In this document: piece after piece, positions 47,523 through 59,118 of the stretch
Numbering within the stretch: position 1 is the first letter of the stretch
Layout of the letters: the number at the start of each line of letters is the position of its first letter
Origin: Planococcus citri
Taxonomy: Eukaryota; Arthropoda; Insecta; Hemiptera; Pseudococcidae
Assembly: GCF_950023065.1 (NCBI RefSeq)
Contig: NC_088680.1
Location: forward strand, 29,872,559 to 29,936,558
DNA length: 64,000 nt
Reading direction: 5' to 3'
Notes under the pieces: model-generated
Seen by the model: the letters and a program-made list of their open reading frames with translations, nothing else
The model's database searches: none
Told to the model about the DNA's origin: nothing
Program-made: the position numbers and the translations under genes

Positions 47523-48510
47523 AGGATTTGATTTATGGAGTCTATATAGAAGAGTGTATTTTCTGAATATTCTCACATCTTCTGGCGAAACATGCTAGAA
47601 TACTTACTCAACATTTAGCGTATTTTGCTATTTCATTAACGTAGTTGATTTCACCTAGTGCGTTGATGAAAAAAACGCCGCAAAGTGTGTCGAGCTCTTA
47701 AGTAAGTATGTAGAACTACTTAATATGATTCCATAAGAATTTTTTTTCAAGTTGCCATATCGTTGCGGGATGGCTATCAAGTTTGGCAAAAGTGAGTTTT
47801 GATTCCAAGGTGGGGTAATTTGACTTTCTTTTGCAAATATATCGAAAAATACGCTTCCTAGAAGAAAACTAACGACATTACGTCGATTGCAAATTTAATT
47901 CTCTACAATTTTCCTCGACCCCATTTTTCTGTAGAGTGTTTTGTTCCGCCTTCAGAGAGCTTGAAAAGTTTTGAGCGCTCAATATTTCCAATTTTTTACC
48001 TCCTCGGTTGCATAACTTCCAAATTCAAAACGACCATTTTCGCTATTTTCGCTAGATATCAGAAAATGCTTCCAGAGGTTGCAATTGAATTTTTTTGGCT
48101 TTGTAGACTGTTATCACTAACCATGCGACCTTGAAAATACAAGTTTTTTTATAGCTTGGAGTCAAAACTCACTTTTGCCACTGTCAAAAGTTAGTTTTGA
48201 TTCCAAGGGCATTTTTTAACACGACATTGTGAAGACCTAGGGCCGGATTCGGAAAAATTGATTCTGTAGGGTGATAGGGAAACTGAAGATGTATTCGAAT
48301 CCGCAAAAAAACGCATATCGATTTTTGGTGTCAAAAGTGAGTTTTGAGTCCAAGCTCCTCAATTTCTGGCCAACCCTTTGGTTTTACCGGGATTTTATTT
48401 ATATGGAGTCTATAGAAAACAGCGTATTTTCTGAATATTCTTACATCTTCGGGCGAAACATGCTAGAATACTTACTTAACATAACATTTAGCGTATTTTG
48501 CTACTTCACT
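47523..48510. repeat. pair of ~118-bp direct repeats 865 bp apart, with internal phrase repeats
   Basis: Copy 1 (about 47525-47637) and copy 2 (about 48389-48508) share 'tggagtctata', 'gtattttctgaatattct' and 'gcgaaacatgctagaatact' and end in 'atttagcgtattttgct'. Between them the phrase 'caaaagtgagttttgattccaag' occurs at 47790 and 48190, inverted near 48157, and again near 48326. The layout resembles two copies of one repeat or a small element with direct ends. The repeats are short for LTRs and no TG...CA ends or primer site were found. Confidence 0.5.
48155..48207. repeat. 53-bp hairpin
   Basis: CTTGGAGTCAAAACTCACTTTTG and CAAAAGTTAGTTTTGATTCCAAG flank a seven-base loop and are complementary apart from two mismatched pairs. 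The arms belong to the phrase repeat of this region, one copy being inverted. Confidence 0.7.
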
Positions 48511-48988
48511 TTTGCCATAGTTCAGATTTTGTACGCGGGGGCCCTCCAGAGTCCCTCTAAAAAATAAATAAACGAGTTATTACCACAAAACAAAAGGAAA
48601 CCAATTTATCACTTTAAGCCTACTCATGTGGTGTGACCTTTTTTATTTCAAGTCGCCCATGTTGTAAGAGTACATACCTACTGAATTTCTTCCAAGTTTT
48701 TTTAAAATTAAGATAAAATATTAATCTTAAAATTAGGTATACTTACGTAAGTAAGTATTTACTATATATACTGCCTATGTATAAATTTTGAAGATTAAAA
48801 GTCTGACATACTTACCTACGAAGAATTGAAGAATCATCAATTTGATTTGTCTCAGTTTAAGAATCGATTTTAAAATGTATCTTCAAATTTACTGATTAAA
48901 GATAAAAGACAACTTACTTACGTTAGGTACCTACTTATTTTTAATTTTATTTTATTCGTAAAATAATGCATCTTACTTCATTAATTGT

Positions 48989-49207
48989 CATCTCGGACCA
49001 CTTGTTTCTTTGGGAGGTAATTTTGGACGAAATTTATTCATTCCTGGCGCAGAACCCGCTTGCATCTCTTATCGATATTTATCATCATTGAGCTTTGGTC
49101 ACAGACGCGGACTGAATTGGTTGGAGACCCCGGCCCCGGTGGATGCACCGAATGAAGCCCTCAAAATTTTACCCTCCCCCCCCCGAATATTTCTTCTTCT
49201 GCTTTTT
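48989..49207. repeat. dispersed ~220-bp repeat, copy 1
   Basis: Shares with 51861-52084 the phrases 'catctcgga', 'ttcattcctggcgcagaacc', 'ggtaattttgg', 'cggact.ga.ttggttgga' and 'ggatgcac.gaatgaa', and an internal C run followed by 'cttct...ctg.tttttt'. The GC-rich inner part is unusual here. The open frame at 49010-49261 (plus) lies in this repeat and is not conserved in copy 2. Confidence 0.65.
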
Positions 49208-51860
49208 TATTCTGTTCGGATACCCGAATGCGAGTTGTACATAATGTGTGTATCTACATGAAAACCTTAAAAATTTAGTAGCTTACAATGCAAACTTGTC
49301 TTAACGCTGCATTTTGAAAAGTTACAAATAACAGAACTATTGATTTATTCTGCAAGTGATTTGTTCATGAACGAAACAGAACAGTACAGTCGTTTTGTTC
49401 TCCACCTCTAGCTCTGCTTTTACCTCCATGCACATACACTCCTGTATTTTGCTCATTGAATTGCCTATTAAAATAACAAGAAAATTGTTCATCGTCATCC
49501 AAGAAATTTTTGAACCATCATAAATATGTACTCGTAGGTTGCCCATTTTCAATAGGTAGACATAGGTATATGTTGTAGGTATGGTAATGTACTATCTACT
49601 AGAATAATTTAAGATGTATAATTTACTCTCAGAATGAAACGTGTATTTTCACTTTTGGATACCCATTGTACAAAATTGCAAAAGAATCGACTTGAAAAAG
49701 TCAACGTACAATTAAAGTTCAATTTTGTTGACGAACGTGGAAGAAACAGCTCAATCAAAGACGTATTCATTATCATTAATTTTTGCGTATAATATTACTC
49801 TATTCAGCCACCTTTTGAAAGGAGTACGTACAAAATAGACCACATACCGTGCGACGACCCCGTATCATTAAATAAAGTACACCTACCTCCGCTACTTGTT
49901 GAATATTTATACTCATATAGGTTGCGCCTGAGGAGGTACATGGAGCAAAAGCTACATGCACGTGAATGTATCCGCATTCAACAAGCCGATATTGTAAAGG
50001 CTATTCTTTCCACTTCGAACTTGAATAAAAGCATCGTTAAGTATTACGTGTCCGAAACCTTGAAAGTGTAATTTCCTTTCGTATTGATTTCCATGTAACC
50101 AACGAAAAACGGATAAAAAATGCTCGCTTTAATCAAAAACTGTGACGTAAAATATTTGAAAAAAACGAACATCGCATAAATGATGAGCGTGTGTTGTTAT
50201 TTTTGGATGGTGTTTTTTTTGGAGAGTCCTGTTTGCAAGATTTTTTCAGGGAGTGCTTAATTCGATGCAGATTTTTTTCGTAGATACATGATTATTTCGT
50301 GTCTTTCTAATTGATCAGTTAGGTACATATGTACTTGGCTTTGATTTGCCCTCCTTTTAAATTCTCTAATGTAGTATAATATCAAATATGCATTCAAGTA
50401 CCTACTTACATACTTACCTATTTAGATATTTTGCATAATCGAATCTATGTTTAAAGACTGACATTATGTAATTGCAGCTCCATTTATTAGTAGGTAGCCC
50501 TAAATTATCCATAGAAGTCTAAAAATATTATTGATATAGATCTATTCGTAAGTTTGTAAAATTTTCTCCATAATATAATTTTTGTGAAATATCTTTTCGC
50601 AGAGCTCTTTTATAATTCACAGGTACTTTTTAAAACTTGGATATTAGAAGGCAAGATTCTCTCAAAAACTATACCTACTCAATTCGAAATTCGAATCTCA
50701 GATTAATGCTAAATTCTAATCAAAGAGTAGATCCAAAATTTTGGAAAAATCAGATCTTATTCACAAACATCATGAAAAAATCTATTTGTAAAAATTTGGA
50801 TTAGCTGCAATAAATACGTAGCTCACAAATCTACTTTTTTTATGGAGACCAAAATACTGCATGCTCAATACTCAAACGTGGCTCATCCTACCCAAAAGTT
50901 ACGAAATATTACTTTTTTATCCAAAAATGATTCCTACATATTATGAGAACCCCTAGCTCAGAATCCTGTACAGCTGAGAAAAGCTTTTTTTTTTTGGTAA
51001 TCTCCTACTCAAAGTAAACTTGGAATATTTTTTCCCAATTTTCAAAATTTAGCTACAATTAAGGGTCGTTTTTGAAAGTCCTTTCCTAAGAAAATTTCAG
51101 CTGTCTTGATTCTTTATTAGCATCTATCAACGCGTTTTAAGGGAATTTTTCGACATATACGAATAACAGAGAATAAATGTATTTTTGAGCCCAAATTTTT
51201 TCAACAAAAATCTAAAATCTCAAAACACTTGGCTGAGCAGCTACAGTTTAAAAATATTTTTTATAGAACATATTCTAATTACCAACGCATTTTGAGGTGA
51301 TAATTTCGACATGAGTGTGAAAAAAAAATATTTTTGGGCCCAAATTTTCGACTTTTCAAATGGTTTTTGAAAAATTAATTTTTCATAAAATTCTATAGTT
51401 TTTTTACATGCTAAAATTGAACTTCTAAACGTGGTTGTAACTCAAAAATTACCCGAAATAAGGTCTTTAAAATGATGAAATACATAAGTAGTTGATGTTT
51501 AATAATTTATTCATCAATTTATGCAATTTTTGAACTTTTTCGGAATAGAGTCTTTGGTTTTTAATTTTTTTGAACTGCTTAAATTGAGAGATTCCTTTGT
51601 CATTACTCATTAGGTACATATAACGATTCTCAATTTTTGAAAAAAAGATGTTCTGAATCTTTTGAAACCCTTAAAATAAACATTTCAGCGGCCGAAATAG
51701 ATTTTTCGATTTTTAGTGAATTTTAGAAAGTACCTACTTACAAAACTGACCGTTTTCGAGGATTCGTGCTTTGTACCTATTTAATTCAGTAAAAAAAAAA
51801 AAATAATGATGAAAATCAGTTCTGAAACTAATATATTAACTCTCCCGAAGCAAAATTCAC
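49208..51860. other. no gene seen
   Basis: 49300-50170 has mixed, single-copy-like composition and 50200-51860 is A/T-rich. No exon with splice sites and a believable protein was found on either strand. Confidence 0.4.
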
Positions 51861-52084
51861 CATCTCGGACTATGTAGTTGTTGTTCCTTTGTGAGGTAAT
51901 TTTGGGCGAAATGTATTCATTCCTGGCGCAGAACCCGCTTACCTCTCGTGTCGAAATTGATCATTATAGAGCTTCAGTTACAGGCTCGGACTGGATTGAT
52001 TGGAGGCTCCTGACGGATGCACTGAATGAAACTCTCAATGTTTAACCCCCCCCCCCCCGGAATCGTTCTCCTCCTGATTTTTTT
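51861..52084. repeat. dispersed ~220-bp repeat, copy 2
   Basis: Same orientation as copy 1 at 48989-49207, roughly three-quarters identical by eye, with its own C run at 52046-52057. The distance between copies is 2.87 kb. Long terminal repeats were considered but no TG/CA ends or internal retrotransposon frames are seen. Confidence 0.65.
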
Positions 52085-52339
52085 CATTATGCAAGTATTC
52101 AATTTCGCGAAAATAAGACAAGAGAAAACTGCAGTTTTTTGGGGAGGGGGAGGGGGTGGTGACTGAAAATTTTCCGACGGGTATGAGAAAAAATTACGAT
52201 TTTGCCGAATAAAATGACGAGTTTCTAAGGAAAAATAAAAGGAGAAATGACATTGTTGCCAGTTGATTAAGTTCATAAAAATTTTTATTTTCATTTTTGA
52301 ATTTATGGATGCTTCAAACAGAAATTTTTTAGGTTAAAG

Positions 52340-52870
52340 ATACGAATTGGCTCAAACGAAGCGAGGGCAAAACATTTAAAATATTCGGGTTTTGTGAGAT
52401 ACAAAATAATGCTTTGAGAATTTGTTTATTTCTTTTGATCCAAAATTTTAGAATTTGAATGACAAGTTTTTAAAAAATTTTATCTTAAAAATGAAAATCA
52501 AACAGACCAGAGGGAAGCAGGGGCCGAAAGCTTGTTTCGAGAAGCAAAGAAAAAATGTTTTTTCAAGTGAAAAGTGCGTTTTTTGGCTTAAACATTTAAA
52601 AAAATTTGAATGATATATTTTTAAAAATAAATTCAATTTGAAAAAAAACACAGGAGCCCAAACGAAGCGAGGACAAAAGCTTTCAAAAATTCATATTGTG
52701 AGAGCTAAAAAATAATGTTTTTTTTTGAAATGATGAGTTTATTTTTTTTCACTTCACAATTTTGGAACTTGAATATTAGATGATTAAAAACTTCAATTTT
52801 GAAATAGGTAATAGAAAAGCACAGGCTCGAGCAAAGCAAGGGAAATTTTGAGCGATCGAAAATGGCGCTA
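52340..52870. repeat. four tandemly spaced copies of the 'GAGCGAAGCGAGGGC' repeat
   Basis: Variants of 'ggctc.aacgaagcgagggcaaaagctttcaaaaatt' followed by 'gagtttgtttattttttt...aaattttggaatttgaatga' occur near 52352, 52511, 52664 and 52830, about 155-165 bases apart. This is therefore a ~160-bp tandem array of the family seen singly at 33061, 33224 and 38194. Minus-strand frames through it are low-complexity and not genes. Confidence 0.6.
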
Positions 52871-55790
52871 GAGGCTTCAGAATAGTAGGTACTGTACACA
52901 TATTTTTTCAAAAGCATAAATTGCCGAAAATAATCACTTTTAAGTTTTTGAAAAAATCGCCAAAAATCGAAAAATTATTCAAGATGGTCAGAATTTTGGT
53001 TATAAAGGTTTCAAATCATGCTTTTTTCATTAAATCGCGATCCTATTCAAATCGAAGATGGACATCTCCAGTGGTTTCCTCGTGAATAAAGGATTTTTTG
53101 TAATCGATAATTGAAATTGAAAGTGACTAATATGCTCCTTCAGTAAGCTAAATTTTGGCTCGATTGGAGTTTACGAATTGTAAAGGTTCCCATGTGAGAT
53201 CTATTCATCAAATTTCCCAAACAATTTCAAAAAAGAACAAGATTAAGGTTTGCAAAGTAAGTATATGCGTGGACGAATAGGAAAACTTTGAAAAGCTCTT
53301 CGTAATTCTTCTCGAATCACCTAAGAAACTTGTTCACTTCTTATCGATGCAAGATTCTAGGCACATATTTTTGGGTTGAACAAAAGAAAAAGGTGCTTTT
53401 ATTGAGGCACATTTAAAGTAGATGCCTCTTTCTTGGAATAATTTCATTTGACTATGTAGCGTTATTTCTAAATGAACGACACGCCGAAAGAGTGGAATAA
53501 GTTACATAGGTTGGTACACGTGCCTTCCAAGAGATCACTGTACGCCTTAATGGACAATAATATAGGCAACGATTCGAGCACCGTGTGAAATAATCTATAC
53601 CTATACGTGTAGTTATAAAGGCGAAATGGCGTTTTATAACACTGTCGAATGTTAAAAAATTCTCCATATTCGCGTGTAGGAGATCTATACTTATACGTGT
53701 TTATATTTGGAACTGCAGAGTTGACTCGAGTTGACAAATATATACAGTACATGAAGTTTGACAATGAATGAAGGGAGACGTTCGCAGACCAGTATCGTGA
53801 TACGCGTGTAAAATGAGTTGCCTACTGCTGGGTACGTAGGTAGTGGTGGTGTTTACAAAAGGCGAAAATTTCACTGTCTTAGAATACGCGATATGGTCGT
53901 TTGAGAGTTGCTAGTTGGATTCCAAGAGGAGAACTTTTTTTTCCTGCTATATTGCGACGAGACTGGCTTCTAGAATTGGTCGTTTTGCTTTGGTCCGATT
54001 ATATTGAGCGTACCATTACGTGTCGCTATAACTGTAACTGGCGACCATCGCCGCAGGCTTGGCTAGGTCCCTTGTGTAAACACTTAAGACTTGGCAAACG
54101 ATAACGAAGCCCGGTAAAGTGGTACTTGAAGCTTTATCTGCGCTTCCTAACGTAAACTTTATGCATTCTTTGTCGGTCGAGTTTTTCCCTACAAGTCCAA
54201 TTTACTCCGACAATACCATAAGGACGAATAGTATGGAAAAATTTTCTTCTTTATTCAAATACCTACTTATTCGGTTTTGCGGTGCGAACACAACTATTCT
54301 CGCGAGATTTCGTATTGCTCCAGATGAGATCGTTGACCCGGACGTATTTTCAGCTGGGTGATGTTCGATTTGAGAGAAAAAATTTCGTATTATGGATGAC
54401 GATGATCGGAATGGGTTCCCAGTCTTTATTCCCTTTCCTGCCTCGAATGAGTTTTTTTTCGCTCCATGAGACGATTATTTTTAATAGGATTGGTGTATGG
54501 TGTATGATTGTGGGTTGTATACGAGACGATTGCTAGTAATGGTTGGGTATTATGTGTCCATTTCGCATAGGTAAGGATTTACGGCGACGTTACACGGGTT
54601 TCAAATGACCATCGCCTCCTGTGTTGGTGGTATTTTTTTTTGTTTTGTTTTCGGGCAACCATACCGACTATAACACGTGTGTGTGTATGAAAGTCTCCAA
54701 AGTATGAACGTAATACCTGATACGTTATATACGTAGTTACGTATAAAAAAGTAATTAATTTTGTTTTCGTTTTAAATGAATTTTTTTCCTGTTTCATTAT
54801 ACTGTAAGAAGGGAATAGCCGGAGGTTGCGTTGCTCCGCCCTGTGTGCTCGCAATAAGCCAGCGAAGATTAATTAAAGCGGGTTAATTTTTCATGAACTT
54901 TCATTTGTGACATTTACCAAGCCGAGAGGATTTGTTAGGTTTAGAAATTGATTAAAAATAATCCAACCTGTGTGTTTGCTTTGTTTAAAAAAATTACCCT
55001 TCTGTTTGCCAATTATCATCATCGTAAAAAAAATTGCATTCCACTTTTTTCTTTATTGCTTTCCTCGTCAAATTATCGTATTAAATTGTAATCTTACCGC
55101 GGTACCTTAACTCACGAATCATCGCAATTCGCATCGACTTATCAAAGTCGACTTTCAATTAAAAATAGTCTTAAAGTTGGCCTCATCGTACACCAATTGC
55201 TGCTTGTGATACATCCCGCCGGGAATTATGTTCTTTATCTCGTAATTCATTCTCCTCGACAACAAAGTCAAATGCCAGAAAAGGCCTGCCTGTTAGGTAG
55301 TTGTTTTTGTCGATTGTAAATTTACATATTTACATTTTATTTCATCGCCTGCGACTCGCATCTTGTTTATTTTTTTTACGTTGTTGAGAAATGCGTCGTT
55401 TTTAGCCGGATTTTCCGGCTCGTATTTCGCGAAGTCTGTTGAAAAAATAAACAAGATTATTCCAATGTACATATATTGAGGTCTGGGAAATGAGTAGAGA
55501 GTATTTACAAATTCTAATTTCCTTTCTTAAAATACAATTTTTGCCATTTTTTTTTCATTTGTATACACGTTAAATTTTTCAACTTACGTTAGTGAGAATT
55601 TTGGTATTCAAGTTTCTGCAAGGAAAAGATCATTCGCTTTGGTGATTATTTTCCTCATTCAGGAGTTATCCCAACTGACAAAAAATGTTTTGAACGAGAC
55701 AAAGCTATCAAAAAAGCGTATGAAAATACATCACCAGCCAAAATTTTTAGTTCTCAGTACCTACATTTTTTGGTTTTTGATAAAGGGTAT
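52871..55790. other. non-coding; 53.4-55.4 kb looks single-copy
   Basis: No supported gene. 53400-55400 has the mixed composition with CG words seen also at 2.3-4.1, 7-10, 15-16.9 and 59.5-61 kb. Open frames at 53468-53764 (minus) and 53901-54536 (plus) show no domain and no reliable start. Regulatory or intronic conserved DNA is possible. Confidence 0.35.
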
Positions 55791-56184
55791 TCCCAAGTAA
55801 AGTAGGCGGAATGGCCCTGATCCCAGATTTGGAAAATTATAATGGATTATTGTTGGGTATCTCCAAAAAAAATTTTTGAGCGGAATTTCCACCCCTCAAG
55901 TCACCTCCTCCTTGGACAGTATAGCCAAAAAAACGCGTTATTTGCGGGATAAACTCGATATCCATGAATAGTGGTGACAAAATGCTGGTACCACAGGGAA
56001 TGTGTGGGGGAAGCATGGGCCCTTCAACACGGTTATTTTCAAAAAAATTTATCATAGTGGTAGGGGTAAAATTGATAAAAGAAAACTTTGAAACACCACA
56101 TCTCCGGATTGAAGGGTTGGGCATAAAAAGTGTTTTCTCCAAAATGCGTCTTTTTACAAGTACTTTCTTCCTGCTAATCCATGA

Positions 56185-56560
56185 AATTGAAGTTTTTGCT
56201 GCAAAAGGTCCAAAAAGCACTGCTTTTGGCCATAATTGTCGAAAAATACATTTTTTTCTGACGTTATCAAAAAGTCCTCATATTTTTTGTAAAAATGAAC
56301 AAAAACCTTGTTTTTGGCTAAAATTTCAAAAATTCCTATTTTTGCCAAAATTATCAAAAAATTTTGACGTTTTGTAAAAATTTCCAAAAAAGTGCTGTTT
56401 TTTGCCAAAATGTTCAAAAAAACTAATCGCCAGAATAATTTTCAAAAAAGTCTCATTTTTGCCAACAAAATTGTGCAAAAGTTTCTTTTTTGAAAAAATT
56501 ATTAAAAAATCCTAAAACTTTTGTCAAAATTACCAAAACATTGATTTTCAAACAATTTGT
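56185..56560. repeat. reverse-oriented block of the 'TGGCAAtttt' low-complexity repeat
   Basis: Phrases such as 'tttttggctaaaatttcaaaaattcct' and 'tttgccaaaatgttcaaaaaa' repeat about every 35-40 bases and are the complement of the phrases at 430-1790 and 4820-5640. The long plus-strand frame ending at 56377 and the minus-strand frame at 56154-56417 are read-through of this repeat. Confidence 0.65.
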
Positions 56561-56860
56561 CCCTCCTGATGGGTCAATTTTGGTTGAAAATTTTTTTCCT
56601 CTTGCTGTTAAGCCAAATTTGGATTAGGTAAGTCAACTTTTTTATGGTTTGTAATTTCCATTGAAAAATATAAATTGTATGATTTATCATTCGGCTATTT
56701 CTGGAATCACTTTTTTTCATACACTTTCATGAGACACTGACCTGATTTTTCTAGAATCACATAAATCACTTACCTCTTGTTTTTTGGGACAATAATCTGA
56801 TTTTAAACCAATCCATACTTAATCTAGAAACAATTTCTGATGACTTTTTAATAGGTAGTG

Positions 56861-57172
56861 TAGCGGCTCTCTGTAACCCCATATGCTTTGTCAAAATTCA
56901 CTCGCCTCACCTGACAAATCAACCAACAATCTCAATGCAAATATCAACAATTCAACTGTCAGTCTCCAGTAGTTCACAATTCGCAATCTGGTCAGACATT
57001 CTCATAGACACAACCTCAATCATCCTGAATCAGAATTTTTTCTTCAGAATCAACAAATTTCAAAATCAGTCATCAACTATAACCAATTCAAAATCGACTC
57101 ACTCTGTCTCATTGTTTTTCAAAATCGCGGATCCTCTGCTGGAGGGGGAGTTATGTAGCGGCTCTCTGTAAG
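56861..57172. mobile_element. possible LTR-retrotransposon remnant (repeat start plus polypurine tract)
   Basis: The 18-mer TGTAGCGGCTCTCTGTAA occurs at about 56861 and again at about 57154. The second copy is preceded directly by a purine tract (ggagggggag, tta). A purine tract just before a TG-starting repeat is how a 3' LTR begins, so 57154 onward may be an LTR start and 56861 a truncated relative. No gag or pol frame is visible, and the CA end of the LTR was not located. Low confidence. Confidence 0.3.
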
Positions 57173-57849
57173 AAATATGCAGCCGCTCATTCTAGTTACC
57201 AGAAATGTTTGTTATTATTTTCGGTAGTTATTTATTGGTATTAGAGACGCAGGCATTAACGTGTAATGTATACATTGTAGTGCACTTGACATCTATTACA
57301 CATTAAGCTCTGAGCACAAGAACAGCAGAGGCAACAGAAATGCACGCAATCTGTTGCTGGTATCAAAAAGCTGTAACTGGTTTGAGCAACTATAGGTAGT
57401 GATGATTATGAAACTCAGGGTTGTAAAAAACCAGCTAGTGATATATGAGCTACTTTGTAGATAGCGTAGAAAGCAACGGGAAACTACTACGTGAAAGCTC
57501 AAAACAACGTCGATTCCCTAGAATAATCACAGTGGCATAGGCATTCGCCTCACCCTGTTAGGGTACCACAAAAATGCGATTTCCAATGCCTTGTAAAGGA
57601 TAAGGAACGGCGACGACGAAATATATTTATGTTAGGACTCAACGACCCATCAGCTCTTCTCATTTCCAAGTATGTACCATTAAGGTACAGGTAGGAATAC
57701 AATTTTGGGATTTTTTTCAAAGTTTTTGAATTTTGGTAAGATTTGTTGAACATGTGTGTATGGTAAGTAAGTAAGGTATGTATTTTTTGGATTTGAAAAA
57801 GATTTTGTTAAAATTTTTGAAAATTGAAATTGAAAAATGTTTTTTTTGG

Positions 57850-58001
57850 CAGTTACTGATTTTGAGTTAGTCATCGTAGTCGCACTCCTTTAGAGGAGAT
57901 AGTGTGTGTTTCCATCTATATTAGCCAGTTACTGATTTTGAGTTGGTCATCGTAGTCGTACTCCTTTACAGGAGATAGCGTGTATGTCCATCTATATCAG
58001 C
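57850..58001. repeat. two 76-bp tandem copies
   Basis: Copies 57850-57925 and 57926-58001 both run from 'cagttactgattttgagtt' to 'tccatctatat.ag(c)c', with about six substitutions, and a third partial start (cagttt) follows. If the flanking DNA is an LTR, such a doubled unit could be an enhancer-like repeat; that is inference. Confidence 0.85.
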
Positions 58002-59060
58002 CAGTTTCTAGTGTACTGTATCTGATAGTTTCTTTCAGGGTCTTACAGAGAGAGTTGACCAGCGAGTTTGTTATTAACAGCTTCAATTGTTTCCTCCCTC
58101 TCATTGTTCTTCCTCGGATTTTCCTCTGTACCTCTAGCATGGAAATACCTACTATTTTCTCATATTTTATGAGCTAAAAACCAACTTTCTGTTCTTTTTC
58201 TGTCCAGTTTCTACCATTTCCTGTCCATCAGGTCTCGCTTATTCCTAATACATCTATTTGTAATCTTCTTAGATTCCAGGTTGCAACGCTGAAGTTGTTC
58301 TACCTTGTTTTGACTCCTCATATTCTTCACACCCTATCTTGGCGGATAATAAGGATCAGCCTGGCAGAGACTTAGGGCCATTGCTAAATTGATGGTCATA
58401 TAATTCTAGGGAAATGTAATGGTGGTGGTTTTCCATTGCCTTCCGCCATGGTTTTCTGTTTGGGTTTACTCCCTTGGCCGAATTTGCCAGTTTTTAGGTG
58501 CTGGTATTCACCTTCTCACTCTGAAGAACGAGTGAGTTGTTGGTGTTCTTCAGCTCTTATGCAATCGTGTTTGTAATCCATAAATTTATGTAGAGGCTTG
58601 GCCTTTGGCTGGTCTTTCCTCCCTGTCATTCAACCAACTGGAGAATTCGGCTGTTGCCATGTTCATTGATTCCAAGTCCATCCAACAGCAACATGTTACC
58701 AGTTACCACCCCGCACAACGTCGATGTGCAGAATACCCCTGGTGTTGTCTTCAGGGACTGGCTGCTCTTGGGGATTCGAGCTACTACCTAGAGACTACCT
58801 CTAGTGACAACAACCAGTGCCCTTGTGGGGCTATGAGTTGGACTTCTAAACAATTTTTGGGGTGATTTGCCCATTCTTGGTAACTTCTTGTAAGTTTGAC
58901 TTGCAATGTTTTCATTTTGAAGGATTTTTTCACCAAGCATTGTGGAAACGTGTTTAAATTGAAAAGAATATAAGAATTGTAACTGAATTGCTCTTTCCTC
59001 AATTTGAATTTTTTTGGTATTTTTGTTCACAGGACTCACGATCATTGATTTTAGCGTATT
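58002..59060. other. unassigned sequence, possibly transposon-derived
   Basis: The base composition is more balanced than usual here. The phrase 'ggtggttttccattgccttccgccatgg' near 58424-58451 and the plus-strand frame at 58605-58865 look protein-like in places, but no domain is recognised and the frame has no clear ATG context. I cannot assign it. Confidence 0.25.
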
Positions 59061-59118
59061 GATCCGTCATAATCTTCCAAATCTGGGAACAGGGCGATTT
59101 CGCCTATTTTATCTGGGA

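Larger units (their letters stand above)
55791..59118. repeat. inverted pair of ~57-bp repeats 3.2 kb apart
   Basis: The left copy at 55791-55847 (tcccaagtaaagtaggcgga, atggccctgatcccagattt, ggaaaattataatgga) is complementary to the right copy at 59061-59118 with about ten differences. They may be terminal inverted repeats of one element, or two unrelated insertions of the same repeat. The interval holds the reverse low-complexity block, a short direct repeat with a purine tract, and a tandem duplication. Confidence 0.5.

Noticed and set aside
49010..49261. 83-codon frame in the GC-rich repeat
   Set aside because: The frame is not conserved in the second repeat copy, which has stops.
55964..56377. 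137-codon plus-strand frame and the opposing minus-strand frames at 55837-56220 and 56154-56417
   Set aside because: The frames overlap on opposite strands and their second half runs through the low-complexity 'TGGCAAtttt' repeat; no domain is visible.
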